From Sipunculus nudus (taxonomy: Eukaryota > Annelida > Sipuncula > Golfingiida > Sipunculidae): a DNA stretch of 64,000 nucleotides. Positions 43,459 through 53,215 of this stretch are shown here, one piece after another (position 1 is the first letter of the stretch; every line of letters begins with the position of its first letter). The position numbers and the translations under genes were made by a program. Where the stretch lies: the NCBI GenBank assembly GCA_026874595.1, contig CM049312.1:25353956-25417955 (forward strand), in the 5' to 3' direction. The notes under the pieces were generated by a model. The model was not told the DNA's origin. It worked only from the letters and a program-made list of their open reading frames with translations, and ran no database searches.

Positions 43459-44049
43459 ATGAACTCATTAAGAATGAACGTGAATGACTCCCCAGATGAA
43501 TACGACCCAGAGAAACATGAAATAGTGGGCAAACAAATGTTAGACGACATGGCGAAACTGGCCAAGGAGGCGGAAGAGCGATCATCGAAACTGGTCAAGG
43601 ATACAGAACAGCGATCATCCGATGATGAAGATGAGGGTATGGCTTTAAAAGAGTTCGCTACATACATCAAGGATCTGATTGCCGTAATATCTCAGATCCC
43701 TGGGTACATTCAAAACTTTGAGGCAAGGGATGGACAACAAGAACATAACGGCTTCGTAATAGATCGCGGATACGTAAAGACGTTCAAGAAGATGTATTCC
43801 ATCGTCGGCGTAATGCGTCGCAGGTCATGCAGTGATATATTGTGGCTGGCCTTATGTCAATTGTCGGCGTACATGTTATGGGTCAGGACCCTTTACATAC
43901 GTAGGAGCATGGTTCACTGTAAGTCGATACCATCTGAAATGATGTGGCACCATCACCATTGGGAGGAGTTCGCACAGGGGGTGTTAATATTAGGTTGGGC
44001 TTTATGGTTAGAGAAGAAGGCTGCAGCGGACGAAAATGGAAGAAAGTAA
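43459..44049 (+). CDS. Array paralogue 1, helical acidic protein
   Basis: 196 aa from the ATG at 43459, 43 bp after the acceptor TTATTGCAG|CACGCG (exon from 43416). Core shared with the next three paralogues: an acidic Ser/Asp stretch, LKEFATYIKDLIAVISQIPGYIQ-FE, then a helical segment ending LSAYMLWVRTLYI. It lacks the long basic C-terminal tail of its relatives. AATAAA at 44263-44268. Unknown function. Confidence 0.6.
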   Translation: MNSLRMNVNDSPDEYDPEKHEIVGKQMLDDMAKLAKEAEERSSKLVKDTEQRSSDDEDEGMALKEFATYIKDLIAVISQIPGYIQNFEARDGQQEHNGFVIDRGYVKTFKKMYSIVGVMRRRSCSDILWLALCQLSAYMLWVRTLYIRRSMVHCKSIPSEMMWHHHHWEEFAQGVLILGWALWLEKKAAADENGRK

Positions 44050-44436
44050 CAGTGTTATGTTTACAAAAGGACTTATGGCTGAACGGACTTGTGGATAAAC
44101 ATGTAAATATGCCAATATATTTACCCATTGCAGATGTTTGGTTTTTGTAAGTGACAGTAGATAGTGTGATCAGTATATCGATCTTAATATCCCCGTATTC
44201 CCTCAATTAGAATACGTGATTGTCGTATCTTGTATTATTCAAGTTTTGTATTATCTCATCAGAATAAATGATTGTAAGTTGTATTAATGTCTTTTAGTTT
44301 TTTTCATGAATCACGTGATATGGTTGTTTCACTGTGCTGAGAGTTTGAATGTTGGCATGCTAAGTTGGATGGTATTTTTCCTGCTACCCTTCCCTTAATG
44401 GCGTTTATGGATTATTACAGCACACCCGATACGATA

Positions 44437-45303
44437 ATGGAAACGACAGAAGTTAGCGGAGAGATGAGCCCCCAAAAGATTAGCGCCCCGGACCCTCCAA
44501 TGAATGGGCAGGCCAACCAGGACAGTCTAATTATCGGCCAAACACAAGAGGAACAGAAAATTGACCCTCCAGGGGACGACCCAGCCAATCAGGACCCTTC
44601 AATGAGTTTCCGGCAGAAGCACGAAATGTGGGTCAAAAAAGAAATGGAGGACCGCATACAAGAACTCAAGGATCTGGTAGACATTGCCGAAAAGCGAATC
44701 ATAGAATCGCCTGATGATGATGAAGAGTGTAGGGAAGAGTGTAGGGGTTTAAAGGACTTTGCTGATAAGACCAAAAATCTTATTGATGTAATATCAAAGT
44801 TCCCTGGACATATACAAAAGTTTGAGGCAGATGCCATGGTTGGACCAACAGATGGGAAACGCGTCGTGAAAGACGGTGCATACAAACTGACGTACAAGAG
44901 AATGAAAGCTATCATCGACGCAATGAGAAAAACGCCGTGCCCGGATCTGGTGTATGATGCATTCGGTATATTATCTTTTTACATAGAGGCGATCCTGATC
45001 CTTTACACAGACATGCAGGACAGGCTGCGTGACTGCATACCCGAAGGGGAACTTCCTGTGGTACTAGTGGCACCGTGTTTTGTGCGGGAGTACCACAGTT
45101 GGAACTGGGAAAAACTCGAGCGATGTCAGTCATGGTTAGATCATGAGGTATCAGATGAGGTACAAGAGGCAATGGTTAAACAATCGAGAAAGAAAAAACG
45201 CCGCGTGACGTCTACCGTGCAGGATCAATCCAAAACCAAAACAGTTCAAACAGGTCGCGTCAACAAGAAACGCAAGAGGCGTGGCCGAAAAAATAACAAA
45301 TAG
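44437..45303 (+). CDS. Array paralogue 2, helical protein with basic tail
   Basis: 288 aa from the ATG at 44437, after the acceptor ATTATTACAG|CACACC. It has an N-terminal METTEV start, Pro/Asp repeats, an acidic stretch, the family core LKDFADKTKNLIDVISKFPGHIQKFE, and a C-terminal Lys/Arg-rich tail (KKKRRVTSTVQ and NKKRKRRGRKNNK) that looks like a nuclear or nucleic-acid-binding signal. It shares the 5' context and splice acceptor with the 43459, 46637 and 47952 genes. Confidence 0.65.
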   Translation: METTEVSGEMSPQKISAPDPPMNGQANQDSLIIGQTQEEQKIDPPGDDPANQDPSMSFRQKHEMWVKKEMEDRIQELKDLVDIAEKRIIESPDDDEECREECRGLKDFADKTKNLIDVISKFPGHIQKFEADAMVGPTDGKRVVKDGAYKLTYKRMKAIIDAMRKTPCPDLVYDAFGILSFYIEAILILYTDMQDRLRDCIPEGELPVVLVAPCFVREYHSWNWEKLERCQSWLDHEVSDEVQEAMVKQSRKKKRRVTSTVQDQSKTKTVQTGRVNKKRKRRGRKNNK

Positions 45304-45446
45304 TAAACAAAAGAAAAACTTTCATCAACAAAGACATATTTCAACAAAGACATGTACAAATATTTCCTTTGCTCTCGTGATTTTGTTGTATACATTGACA
45401 TTATCAGTAAATGGTATCGTATCTGTTTGCAGCTTGTGTTGGCACG

Positions 45447-46010
45447 ATGACGGACATACAGGATATATTTGATAGACGGGTCTGCCGACAGTTGAGACGG
45501 CTGGCGGATATCTACGAAAGACGTGCCAAAAGGTCTACATCAGCTATACATAAGATGTACATGTTTGATTGCCGCCGGGTTGCATTAATGTTAGAGGTGT
45601 ACGTGCGTATCTTCGACACGACAGGACTTCACGGCCTCCCTGATTTGTACCTCAGCGATAGATGCTGGTTTAAGGCCACATATCACACGCTGTTTAATTA
45701 TATTTCTGGAAGACTGTACAAGCAAGACGCACGTTGCGATGGCTTCGTGGTCGCTGCATTGCTGTTATTGCATCGGTACTTTACCCGTGTACAGCAGAAA
45801 TACAATTGTTTAATAAAGGAGCTGCAACACAATCGGAATACTCAAAGAGATCTGCAGAAAATATTGTATAAGTGCAACATGCTGCGTAAATGTAAGGATG
45901 GTTTATGGTGTGAGATACAGAAACGTCGAGGTCGAGATGCCGCTGCTCGTGCAAGGAAACAAAGTATGCGTGATCGTAAACGACAGAACTCAGTGTGTGG
46001 TCTGATGTGA
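45447..46010 (+). CDS. Small basic helical protein
   Basis: 187 aa from the ATG at 45447, just after the acceptor ATCTGTTTGCAG|C. Rich in Arg/Tyr/Leu with helices (LRRLADIYERRAKRS, VVAALLLLHRYFTRVQQKY) and a basic C-terminal tail. Not recognised; size and helix pattern recall the 59806 protein. Poly(A) signal AATAAA at 46441-46446. Confidence 0.55.
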   Translation: MTDIQDIFDRRVCRQLRRLADIYERRAKRSTSAIHKMYMFDCRRVALMLEVYVRIFDTTGLHGLPDLYLSDRCWFKATYHTLFNYISGRLYKQDARCDGFVVAALLLLHRYFTRVQQKYNCLIKELQHNRNTQRDLQKILYKCNMLRKCKDGLWCEIQKRRGRDAAARARKQSMRDRKRQNSVCGLM

Positions 46011-46636
46011 ATATGTAGCCAACTTTTTCACACCAAGACTGCCCGATGCATAAATACCTTTGTACAGAACTGTTTTGTAATGTAATTCTTTCTTTTTTTG
46101 TCCATATTTACTGCTACGTACCTGTAATCCAAGAGTCTGCTACAGTTTTGTTTACATATAATATTTTGCTTACATATATTTTGTTGTATTTTCAACATAT
46201 TTCGTACAGTTACATGTGTGTACCTGATGTAAATATTTTAACAATATGTGCCTCATAGAAGTAGGTTTGATGTATAATGTAAGCGTTAGGTTGTTTGATA
46301 TTCATATAACCACCAAAAAAATGTAACATATAATTTTGTGATGTATTTGATTTCTGGTGTATGTTTTGTTAGGTGATGATGAGACTGTTTGTTAATTTTT
46401 ATAACCATCGGCATAAACATTCTTTGTAACATTTAGTCGGAATAAATGATGTAACTTTCATTTCCGTCTCCGTTTTAATGTACCGCAGGCAAGCATCGGA
46501 GATTTGCCAGCGAAACAGGGGTATGGATGTTTCACTGTACAGAGAGTTTGAATGTTGGCGTGCTAGCTTGGATTGTCATTTTCCTGATACCCTGCCCTTA
46601 ATGCGTTTTGTGTGTATTGCAGCACGCCCGTTACAA

Positions 46637-47443
46637 ATGGAAACGACAGAAGTGTGCGACCAAACAATGACTGATATGGTGGACGCCCCGAGCCATCAAA
46701 CGGACGACCCTGACAACCAAGACTGTTCACTCAACTACCAAGGAAAAGCCAACACCCCAGATTCCGACATATCGGATGACTCGTCGTCATCCGATGACTC
46801 GTCGGATGAAGAAACCCGAAATCTGTGGGGACAGATTATCGAAACGTCAGCCAGAAGAGCGTTAAAGGACAACACTGAGGCGCTACTACAACTGGCCAAT
46901 GGTGCGGACAAACGTGTACAAGAATCACCCGATGAAGAAGGAGAGTGCCAGGTTTTGATGGATTTCTCATTAAAGATGAGGTTGTTGGTTGATATCATGT
47001 CGCGGTACCCAGGGTACATCAAACAATTCGAGGAAGAATCCTGTCATGGACGAAACGAAAGTGAAGTATCCGTGAACGATAGAGAATACTGGGGTACGTT
47101 TAAGCAGATGTCTGAAACCGTAGACGAACTGACAAAAATGCCGTGCCAAGACCTGGTGTACCCAGCTCTATTGAAACTTTCTGGGTACATGTATTGGGTG
47201 GAGACCCTTTATAATTATATGATTGACACACTGGAACGTACGACCAAAAGGATACCATATTATGTGGTGCATGACCACAGCATAATCTGGGACAGGCTCG
47301 CGTGTTATTTGAAATGGTTAAATAATGAGGCCATATGTGTCTCAAAAGAAAAAGCGGAAAAATTAGCGAAAAAACGCCGCGTGACTTCTACCGTGAAGGA
47401 TCAACCTGAAACCAAAACAGTTAAAACAGGTCGCGTCAACTAG
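46637..47443 (+). CDS. Array paralogue 3
   Basis: 268 aa from the ATG at 46637, 14 bp after the acceptor GTATTGCAG|CACGCC. It starts METTEVCDQTMTDMVDAP as in paralogue 4 and has an acidic SDDSSSSDDSSDEE block, the core DFSLKMRLLVDIMSRYPGYI and a shorter basic tail (KKRRVTSTVK). Upstream DNA (about 46450-46622) is highly similar to that of paralogue 4. AATAAA at 47755-47760. Confidence 0.65.
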   Translation: METTEVCDQTMTDMVDAPSHQTDDPDNQDCSLNYQGKANTPDSDISDDSSSSDDSSDEETRNLWGQIIETSARRALKDNTEALLQLANGADKRVQESPDEEGECQVLMDFSLKMRLLVDIMSRYPGYIKQFEEESCHGRNESEVSVNDREYWGTFKQMSETVDELTKMPCQDLVYPALLKLSGYMYWVETLYNYMIDTLERTTKRIPYYVVHDHSIIWDRLACYLKWLNNEAICVSKEKAEKLAKKRRVTSTVKDQPETKTVKTGRVN

Positions 47444-47951
47444 ACCCTTGTGAACGGCGGTACACGCTGTGTGGTGTACAGGATATATATGTGGCATCTT
47501 TGACCAAGAGGACTTTTGTTATATAATCGCATTTTAATATCCAATTTTTTCATGCCACGTACGTGTAATCAAGGTACATGTTATGGTTTTTGTTAACTGA
47601 GATTGTGTGTGTTATTTTTATCATCTCACGTAATATGTATTTTGTTTAATGTGTACCTACTGTAAATATTTTGTCCGTGTATGCCTTACATATATCGGTT
47701 TCATAGTTTATGAGACAGTTTTTGATATATATTGTTTGTAACAGTTTAGTTCGGAATAAATGATGTAACTTTCACTACCGTCTCCGTTTTCATGTGTCGC
47801 ATGTAGGAATCGGAGTTTTGCCGGCGAAACTGTGGTATGAATGTTTCACTGTGCAGAAAGTTTGAATGTTGGCGTGCTAGCTTGGATTGTCATTTTCCTG
47901 ATACCCTGCCCTTAATGCGTTTGTGTATATTGCAGCACGCCCGTTACGAAA

Positions 47952-48866
47952 ATGGAAACGACAGAAGTGTGCGACCAAACAATGACTGACATGGTGGACG
48001 CCCCGCGCCATCAAACGGACGACCCAGACCACCAAGACTGTTCACTCAACTACCAAGTAAAAGCCAACACCCCAGATTCCGACATATCGGATGACTCATG
48101 GGATGACTCGTCGGATGACTCATCTGATGAAGAAACCCGAAACAAGTACCGACTGATGCACGAAACGTCAGCTAGAGAAGCGTTAAAGAAAAACACTGAG
48201 GCGCTCCTAAAACTGGCCAATGATGCGGAAAAACGTGTACAAGAATCACCCGATGAAGAAGGAGAGTGCCAGGTTTTGAAAGATTTCTCATTAAAGACGA
48301 GGCTGTTGGTTGATATCATGTCGCGGTATCCAGGGTACATCAAACAATTCGAGGAAGAATCCTGGGATGAACGAAACGAAAGAGACGTTTTTGTGCACGA
48401 TAGGGAATACTGGAATACGTATATGCAGATGTATGAAACCGTCGACGAACTGACAGACATGCCGTGCCAGGATCTGGTGTACCCAGCTCTATGTAAACTG
48501 TCAGGGTACATGGATTGGGTGGAGACCCTTTATATTGATATGATTGACACACTGGATAATACGACCAAATGGGTACCATATGAAGCTCTGCAGGACCACC
48601 GCTTGAACTGGGACAGGCTCGCGGATTATTTGAAATGGTTAAATGATGAGGCCATATGTATCGCAGAAGAAAAAGCGGAAAAAATAGCGAGGAAGAAAAA
48701 ACGCCGCGTGACTTCTACTGCGCAGGATCAACCTAAAACCACAACAGTTAAAACAGGTCGCGTCATCAAGAAACGCAAGATGCGTGGCAAAAAAAGGAAC
48801 AAAAAAAGGAACACAAAGAAAAGAAAATCATTTCAACCAAGAAATGTACATTTTTTGCCCCTGTGA
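47952..48866 (+). CDS. Array paralogue 4 with long basic tail
   Basis: 304 aa from the ATG at 47952, 16 bp after the acceptor TATATTGCAG|CACGCC. About 80% identical to paralogue 3 over most of its length, but with a longer C-terminus of about 45 residues made almost entirely of Lys/Arg/Asn (likely nuclear or nucleic-acid binding). AATAAA at 49193-49198 within a conserved TTCGGAATAAATGATGTAAC block that also ends the previous unit. Confidence 0.65.
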   Translation: METTEVCDQTMTDMVDAPRHQTDDPDHQDCSLNYQVKANTPDSDISDDSWDDSSDDSSDEETRNKYRLMHETSAREALKKNTEALLKLANDAEKRVQESPDEEGECQVLKDFSLKTRLLVDIMSRYPGYIKQFEEESWDERNERDVFVHDREYWNTYMQMYETVDELTDMPCQDLVYPALCKLSGYMDWVETLYIDMIDTLDNTTKWVPYEALQDHRLNWDRLADYLKWLNDEAICIAEEKAEKIARKKKRRVTSTAQDQPKTTTVKTGRVIKKRKMRGKKRNKKRNTKKRKSFQPRNVHFLPL

Positions 48867-49393
48867 AGGGCGGTACACACTGTGTGGTGTACAGGATATA
48901 TGTGGTATCTTTGACCAAGAGAACTTTTGTTATATGATCGCATTTTAATACCCATTTTTTAATGCCACGTACGTACAATCAAGGTACATGTTATGGTTTA
49001 GTTAACTTGTCTTATTTTGATCATAGATCGCACTTGATATGTATTTTGTTTAATGTGTACCTACTGTAAATATTTTGTCCATGTATGCCTTACATATATC
49101 GGTTTCATAGTTTATAAGACAGTTTTTGATATATATTGTTTGTAACAGTTTGGATGATAGCGCAGTAGATATTCTTGTACCAGTTAGTTCGGAATAAATG
49201 ATGTAACTTTCACTACCGTCTCCTTTTTTATGTATCGCATGCAAGAATCGGAGTTTTGCCGGCGAAACTGCGGTATGGATGTGCCTGTACGCAGGGTTTG
49301 AAATGTTGGCGTGCAAGGTCGGATGGTCATTTTTACATGATACCCTGTCTGTAATTTATCTATCTCTATCTCTCTCTCTCTGTTCTGTCACAG

Positions 49394-50224
49394 ATGGCCC
49401 ATATCCGGTCTGAGGTGTATGCGAACAGCGAAGCTGTAATGAGGTACATGGGACGTCAGATACCCACACTGGCTCAGAAAATCCACACGAAGGTGACATC
49501 CCCCCTTTGGAATATAATGTTGCAGCTCGGTTTCCTTGATCGTACGATGTTTGAAAACATCATGCAAGAAAAACGTGCCAAAGTACGCGGCGTCATGCTG
49601 CTTAGTCATCTGGCAGGGCGGTTCCCTTTAGAAAAAATGGACGAGGCCATGAAGCTATTTTGCAAAACCGGTGAATCGCAGGTGTATTATTTTTTTTGGA
49701 ACGTGGTCATGCGACACGCCATACAGAGCCTGCCGCGGGCCCCGACTGCGGATCATAAGATGAATAAAACAGTACAAGATCCTGCTTACAGTAAAAAACT
49801 GTCTCGGCTGGAGGCATTCTTTCATTCCCGACGGTACACATGTCCAAGAGCATCCACAGGCGGCGAGAAAGACCTTGGTGTCCTCATGGCTGTATATATA
49901 CGTCCCCTGTTTATCCGGGATGACATCCTGTGCATGGACGAGTCCTGTGTCGTTACGCGTTTGTGCGTAGACTTGCATATAATGAACCAGTTTCAAAGAG
50001 ATAAACTGTTTCTCATCACAGGATTAGCGTTTAAAAGGCGCTTGACTTTTTTGACTTACCTTGAAAAACTTCCGCTGTGGTACTGGAACAAACTGGCGGT
50101 TATCTTTCGCGAGGCAGGATACGGGCAGATAGGTGGAACAATCGAACGTGGTCTCAGATTGTCAGGCGTGCAGGTCTTGTTTCCCGATTACATCGCATTC
50201 CTGCAGAGTAACCGGAAAAAATAA
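49394..50224 (+). CDS. Tandem CARD-like protein
   Basis: 276 aa; the ATG follows directly on the acceptor (CT)n-TGTTCTGTCACAG. Two death-fold modules: residues about 20-110 (IPTLAQKIH, LGFLDRTMFENIM, KVRGVMLLSHLAGRF, LEKMDEAMKLFCKTG) and about 160-260 (IRPLFIRDDILCM, MNQFQRDKLFLI, RRLTFLTYLEKLP, AVIFREAGYGQIGGTIE). Both follow the CARD helix order; the ending F-REAGYGQIGG resembles the FxxALxETGQ end of CARDs. It resembles the 5126 and 24094 proteins in architecture. AATAAA at 50270-50275. Confidence 0.6.
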   Translation: MAHIRSEVYANSEAVMRYMGRQIPTLAQKIHTKVTSPLWNIMLQLGFLDRTMFENIMQEKRAKVRGVMLLSHLAGRFPLEKMDEAMKLFCKTGESQVYYFFWNVVMRHAIQSLPRAPTADHKMNKTVQDPAYSKKLSRLEAFFHSRRYTCPRASTGGEKDLGVLMAVYIRPLFIRDDILCMDESCVVTRLCVDLHIMNQFQRDKLFLITGLAFKRRLTFLTYLEKLPLWYWNKLAVIFREAGYGQIGGTIERGLRLSGVQVLFPDYIAFLQSNRKK

Positions 50225-50713
50225 CCCGTACGTTGTTATCTGAACATTCGTGACATAAATGCACATGTGAATAAACCTCTGCTTGGAATGTGGGAAATGT
50301 TCATATAAACATTCGTAATTGGTTGTTATGATACGTTTCTGCTTGGTGGAGATAACAGAACATTCATGACCATATATGCACATGTGATTAAACCACTGCT
50401 TGGTATGTAATAACCTGAAATAAACGTTTATGGTACATGTTACATATGTGTCATTCTCGTCTACACGTATACGTGTTAATGAATGTGTCAGACGGTTGTC
50501 CTCGTGTCACAAAATATGGATTCTGCCACTACCACCACCTCCCCCTCCCTCCCCCCCTTTTGCCCCCTTCCGTTATAACAATCTTGCATTCACCGACTGG
50601 TCGCCCGCCTCATATCACACAAACTTTCTCACTGCAATGATGATGATAAATACGATGAAGCGACGTGACGATGTGAACGTGTATCTATTTGTACTGATGA
50701 TAGATACTTGTGT

Positions 50714-51262
50714 ATGGGGCTGTGTGACGGACTCCTGTACATGGACGAAGGAACCATGGATGCATGTGTCACAAAAGGTCCAGGTCAAAGTAGCAACGAT
50801 GTATACTGTGATAAATGCAAGTGCTTGCTTCACGTGACATGCGATTGTGACAGTGATTGTAAAGGCGTGGATGGCCACTGCTGTGACTGTTCATTGGAAA
50901 CAACATATGACATGAGTGAACGTTTTGAAGACGCTTTCTCGTGTGAACGTTCTGTTCAGCTATATGACGAACTGGACAAACAGGATGCAATAGCTCCCCT
51001 TATGGAGAAGTACCTGCCTGTAAATTGCGGCAACGATGTGGAGACATTTCATGATTTCGCAGATTTCGTGTCAAATGCGCCAATGGCGCGATGGCATTTG
51101 ATGGAGTCGCTGATGGCGGAATTGCAGATAATATTGCCAGATGTGGATTTTACACCGTGGTCAAAGGTCAAACATCGGGTCACATGTTTGTTCACAGACT
51201 GGAGGTCAGAGTTGGACATTGAGCGCCCCTTTTACAAGGGAGGGGTGTATCCGTTGTTATAA
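50714..51262 (+). CDS. Cys-rich N-terminus (PHD-like) hypothetical protein
   Basis: 182 aa from the ATG at 50714. Residues about 30-60 read VYCDKCKCLLHVTC...HCCDC, like the second half of a PHD finger (CxxC...HxxC...CxxC), but the first Cys pair is missing or irregular. The remainder is helical and acidic (FEDAFSCERSVQLYDELDKQ, WHLMESLMAELQIILPD). Upstream is a CT-rich tract near 50530-50570 that could act as a polypyrimidine tract. Confidence 0.45.
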   Translation: MGLCDGLLYMDEGTMDACVTKGPGQSSNDVYCDKCKCLLHVTCDCDSDCKGVDGHCCDCSLETTYDMSERFEDAFSCERSVQLYDELDKQDAIAPLMEKYLPVNCGNDVETFHDFADFVSNAPMARWHLMESLMAELQIILPDVDFTPWSKVKHRVTCLFTDWRSELDIERPFYKGGVYPLL

Positions 51263-51626
51263 ACGGCACCTGGTTTGCGGGAGAAAGATGAATATGTCGA
51301 TCCGTTTTTTTTTTTTTTTTTGGCTTGGGGAATACACAGCTTACATCAGGCAAAGTTCAAATAAACGGACATGAATGTGCAGGTGTGTTTGTTGTTTATG
51401 ATTATGATTGTTACATAACAACTCCTTCTCTCGGCGTCTTCCGTTTCACACTTGCCCCCCCCCCCCCCCCCCTTTCCCCTCTCCCCCCGTCTTCCCAAAT
51501 CCGGAACATTGTCGCTGTAAGAAATGTGCGCAGTTGATTGTTATTTTAACATAAACATTTATAACCTTCTGGTTTCGTCAGCCAGCCGTATGTACATGTT
51601 GCGTCATGTGTGAGCACATTGATGTG
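51263..51626. other. Intergenic with homopolymer runs
   Basis: T-run at about 51305-51322 and C-run at about 51456-51472. No gene. Confidence 0.6.
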
Positions 51627-51698
51627 GGTGTTGTGGCTCAATGGATAGAGCACTGGTTTCCGAAGCCAGGGGTTGTGGGTTCGAATCCCGCCAGCACC
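51627..51698 (+). tRNA. tRNA-Arg (anticodon CCG)
   Basis: 72 nt, no intron: acceptor GGTGTTG/CAGCACC (one G-U pair), D arm GCTC-AATGGATA-GAGC, anticodon stem CTGGT/GCCAG with loop TTCCGAA giving CCG, T arm GTGGG-TTCGAAT-CCCGC. Pol III A box (TGGCTCAATGG) and B box (GGTTCGAATCC) are intact, with a T run about 12 bp downstream. CCA not encoded. It could also be the head of a tRNA-derived SINE, but nothing SINE-like follows. Confidence 0.8.
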
Positions 51699-52618
51699 TT
51701 TATGATACATTTTTCTCCGTCTGTTTGTCATCTATACAATTTTCTTTGTGTAAGTTTTGTCTATCACGTCAGTTGTTCGTGTTCATAACAGACAATCCAC
51801 TCGGCATTACTTTTTTGTTGCGTTATATCTACTTGGCGTGTCGTGTCTGTTTATATAGCACAGTCACCGCCAGATGGCAGTTTATGCACCCTTGCCGATG
51901 TTTTTATTTTTTGTTTGAAAACCATATGTTGGATGTATGTCTTTCACGTATGTTGGATGTCTGTCTTTAGCGTATGTTGGATGTCTGTCTTTCGCGTATG
52001 TTGGATGTCTGTCTTCCTCGTGTTACAATTTGTTTTTTTCAAAGGGATAGTGTCGTTCAATGTCTGATATTAAGGCCGGGTACGTTTTCATATTTCCTGA
52101 GGCTATGTGGACTATAACAACGTACACTGTACACCAGCTTACAAAACCACACATTTACATATAAGCACACACGTATATATCTGCACAAAGGATTGGTAAT
52201 CTTCTAATATGTCTTCAGGTGATGAGGGCGATCGTAAAACATACCCCAACACACCGCAAGCAAAGCACATTTTACACATAAACGCACACACATACATCTG
52301 CATACACACGGAAACATGAAATGAATAATGAGACATGTTGTCAGGTATACATAAATATATTGTTCACTTAAACATTTTACATTTATACAGGTTTACATAT
52401 ATCAGATATATTTCATATCATCGATAAACATACATGGCAAGCGTGCAAATGTCATAAAGGTCATGTGTAGTCACAGCGAATTGTCCCACAATATACAGAA
52501 GCGTGGCCAGCGTGACAGACGACAGCGAATTGTTCCACAATATATATATATATATATATATAATATATATATGTACCTTTTCGATAAAATGTTGTTTGTA
52601 CAACGTGCGTGGAAATGG
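51699..52618. other. Intergenic with 24-bp minisatellite
   Basis: Four units of GTATGTTGGATGTCTGTCTTT at about 51920-52018, then CA-rich DNA and an AT run at 52538-52571. No supported gene. Confidence 0.6.
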
Positions 52619-52927
52619 TCACGGGTACAGGTTTATAAGAAAACCTAACAACTCTGCAGGCTTCCAGCGCAGCTTTGGATGAATTTTCCGTTGCATATCA
52701 GATGTGAACATGAACTGTCGCTCGGGTGTATGATTGTGTTTTTTTGTACCAGGTGCCCGTACACGCTCCAGCCTCACTCTCAGGCATTTGTCAATCCGGC
52801 AAGGTGACTGTATACGCTCCAGTCTCACTTTAAGGCATTTATCAATTCGGCCATCTAACCGAATGCATACTTTCAGCCCCTCTCTTCGCGTTGACATGTA
52901 ACACCTGCATATCGCCTTTGGGTTCAT
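52619..52927 (-). CDS. Small basic hypothetical protein with internal repeat
   Basis: 102 aa. The ATG immediately follows an acceptor (TTGCTTATGTTCCAG), as in the 49394 gene. It contains a 17-residue tandem duplication: RIDKCLKVRLERIQSPC and RIDKCLRVRLERVRAPG. Basic throughout. Not recognised. It could be the last ORF of the minus-strand series, but the short length leaves doubt. Confidence 0.4.
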   Translation of the reverse strand: MNPKAICRCYMSTRREGLKVCIRLDGRIDKCLKVRLERIQSPCRIDKCLRVRLERVRAPGTKKHNHTPERQFMFTSDMQRKIHPKLRWKPAELLGFLINLYP

Positions 52928-53215
52928 CTGGAACATAAGCAAATGATAATGTAAAAGTACACTTGTATAAGAAGAAGAACAAAACCTGTGAGGGGGGGGG
53001 GCAGCAAATCATGCAAACATGTGAAACATTGCCAGATGCTCGGATGGAATGTCCTATTTGACCCTGAAATAAATAAACACATATGTATAACGACACAACA
53101 CTATCATATTACAACATATATATATTGTTTATATATATATTTATATATATTTATATATATATATCAATATACAACAAGTATATTAACACCAACACACATA
53201 CAGACAGATGGACGG
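52928..53215. other. Spacer with AT microsatellite
   Basis: TA-rich runs at about 53113-53166 and a short G-run near 52992. Nothing coding. Confidence 0.5.

Larger units (their letters stand above)
46435..49393 (+). repeat. Repeated intergenic module with poly(A) site, intron and acceptor
   Basis: Three copies (about 46435-46622, 47750-47935 and 49187-49393) run from CGGAATAAATGATGTAACTTTC through GGAGNTTTGCC-GCGAAAC and TTGAATGTTGGCGTGC to a pyrimidine tract and AG. The last copy leads into a different, CARD-like ORF. Each copy joins the poly(A) signal of one ORF to the 3' splice site of the next. Confidence 0.75.
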
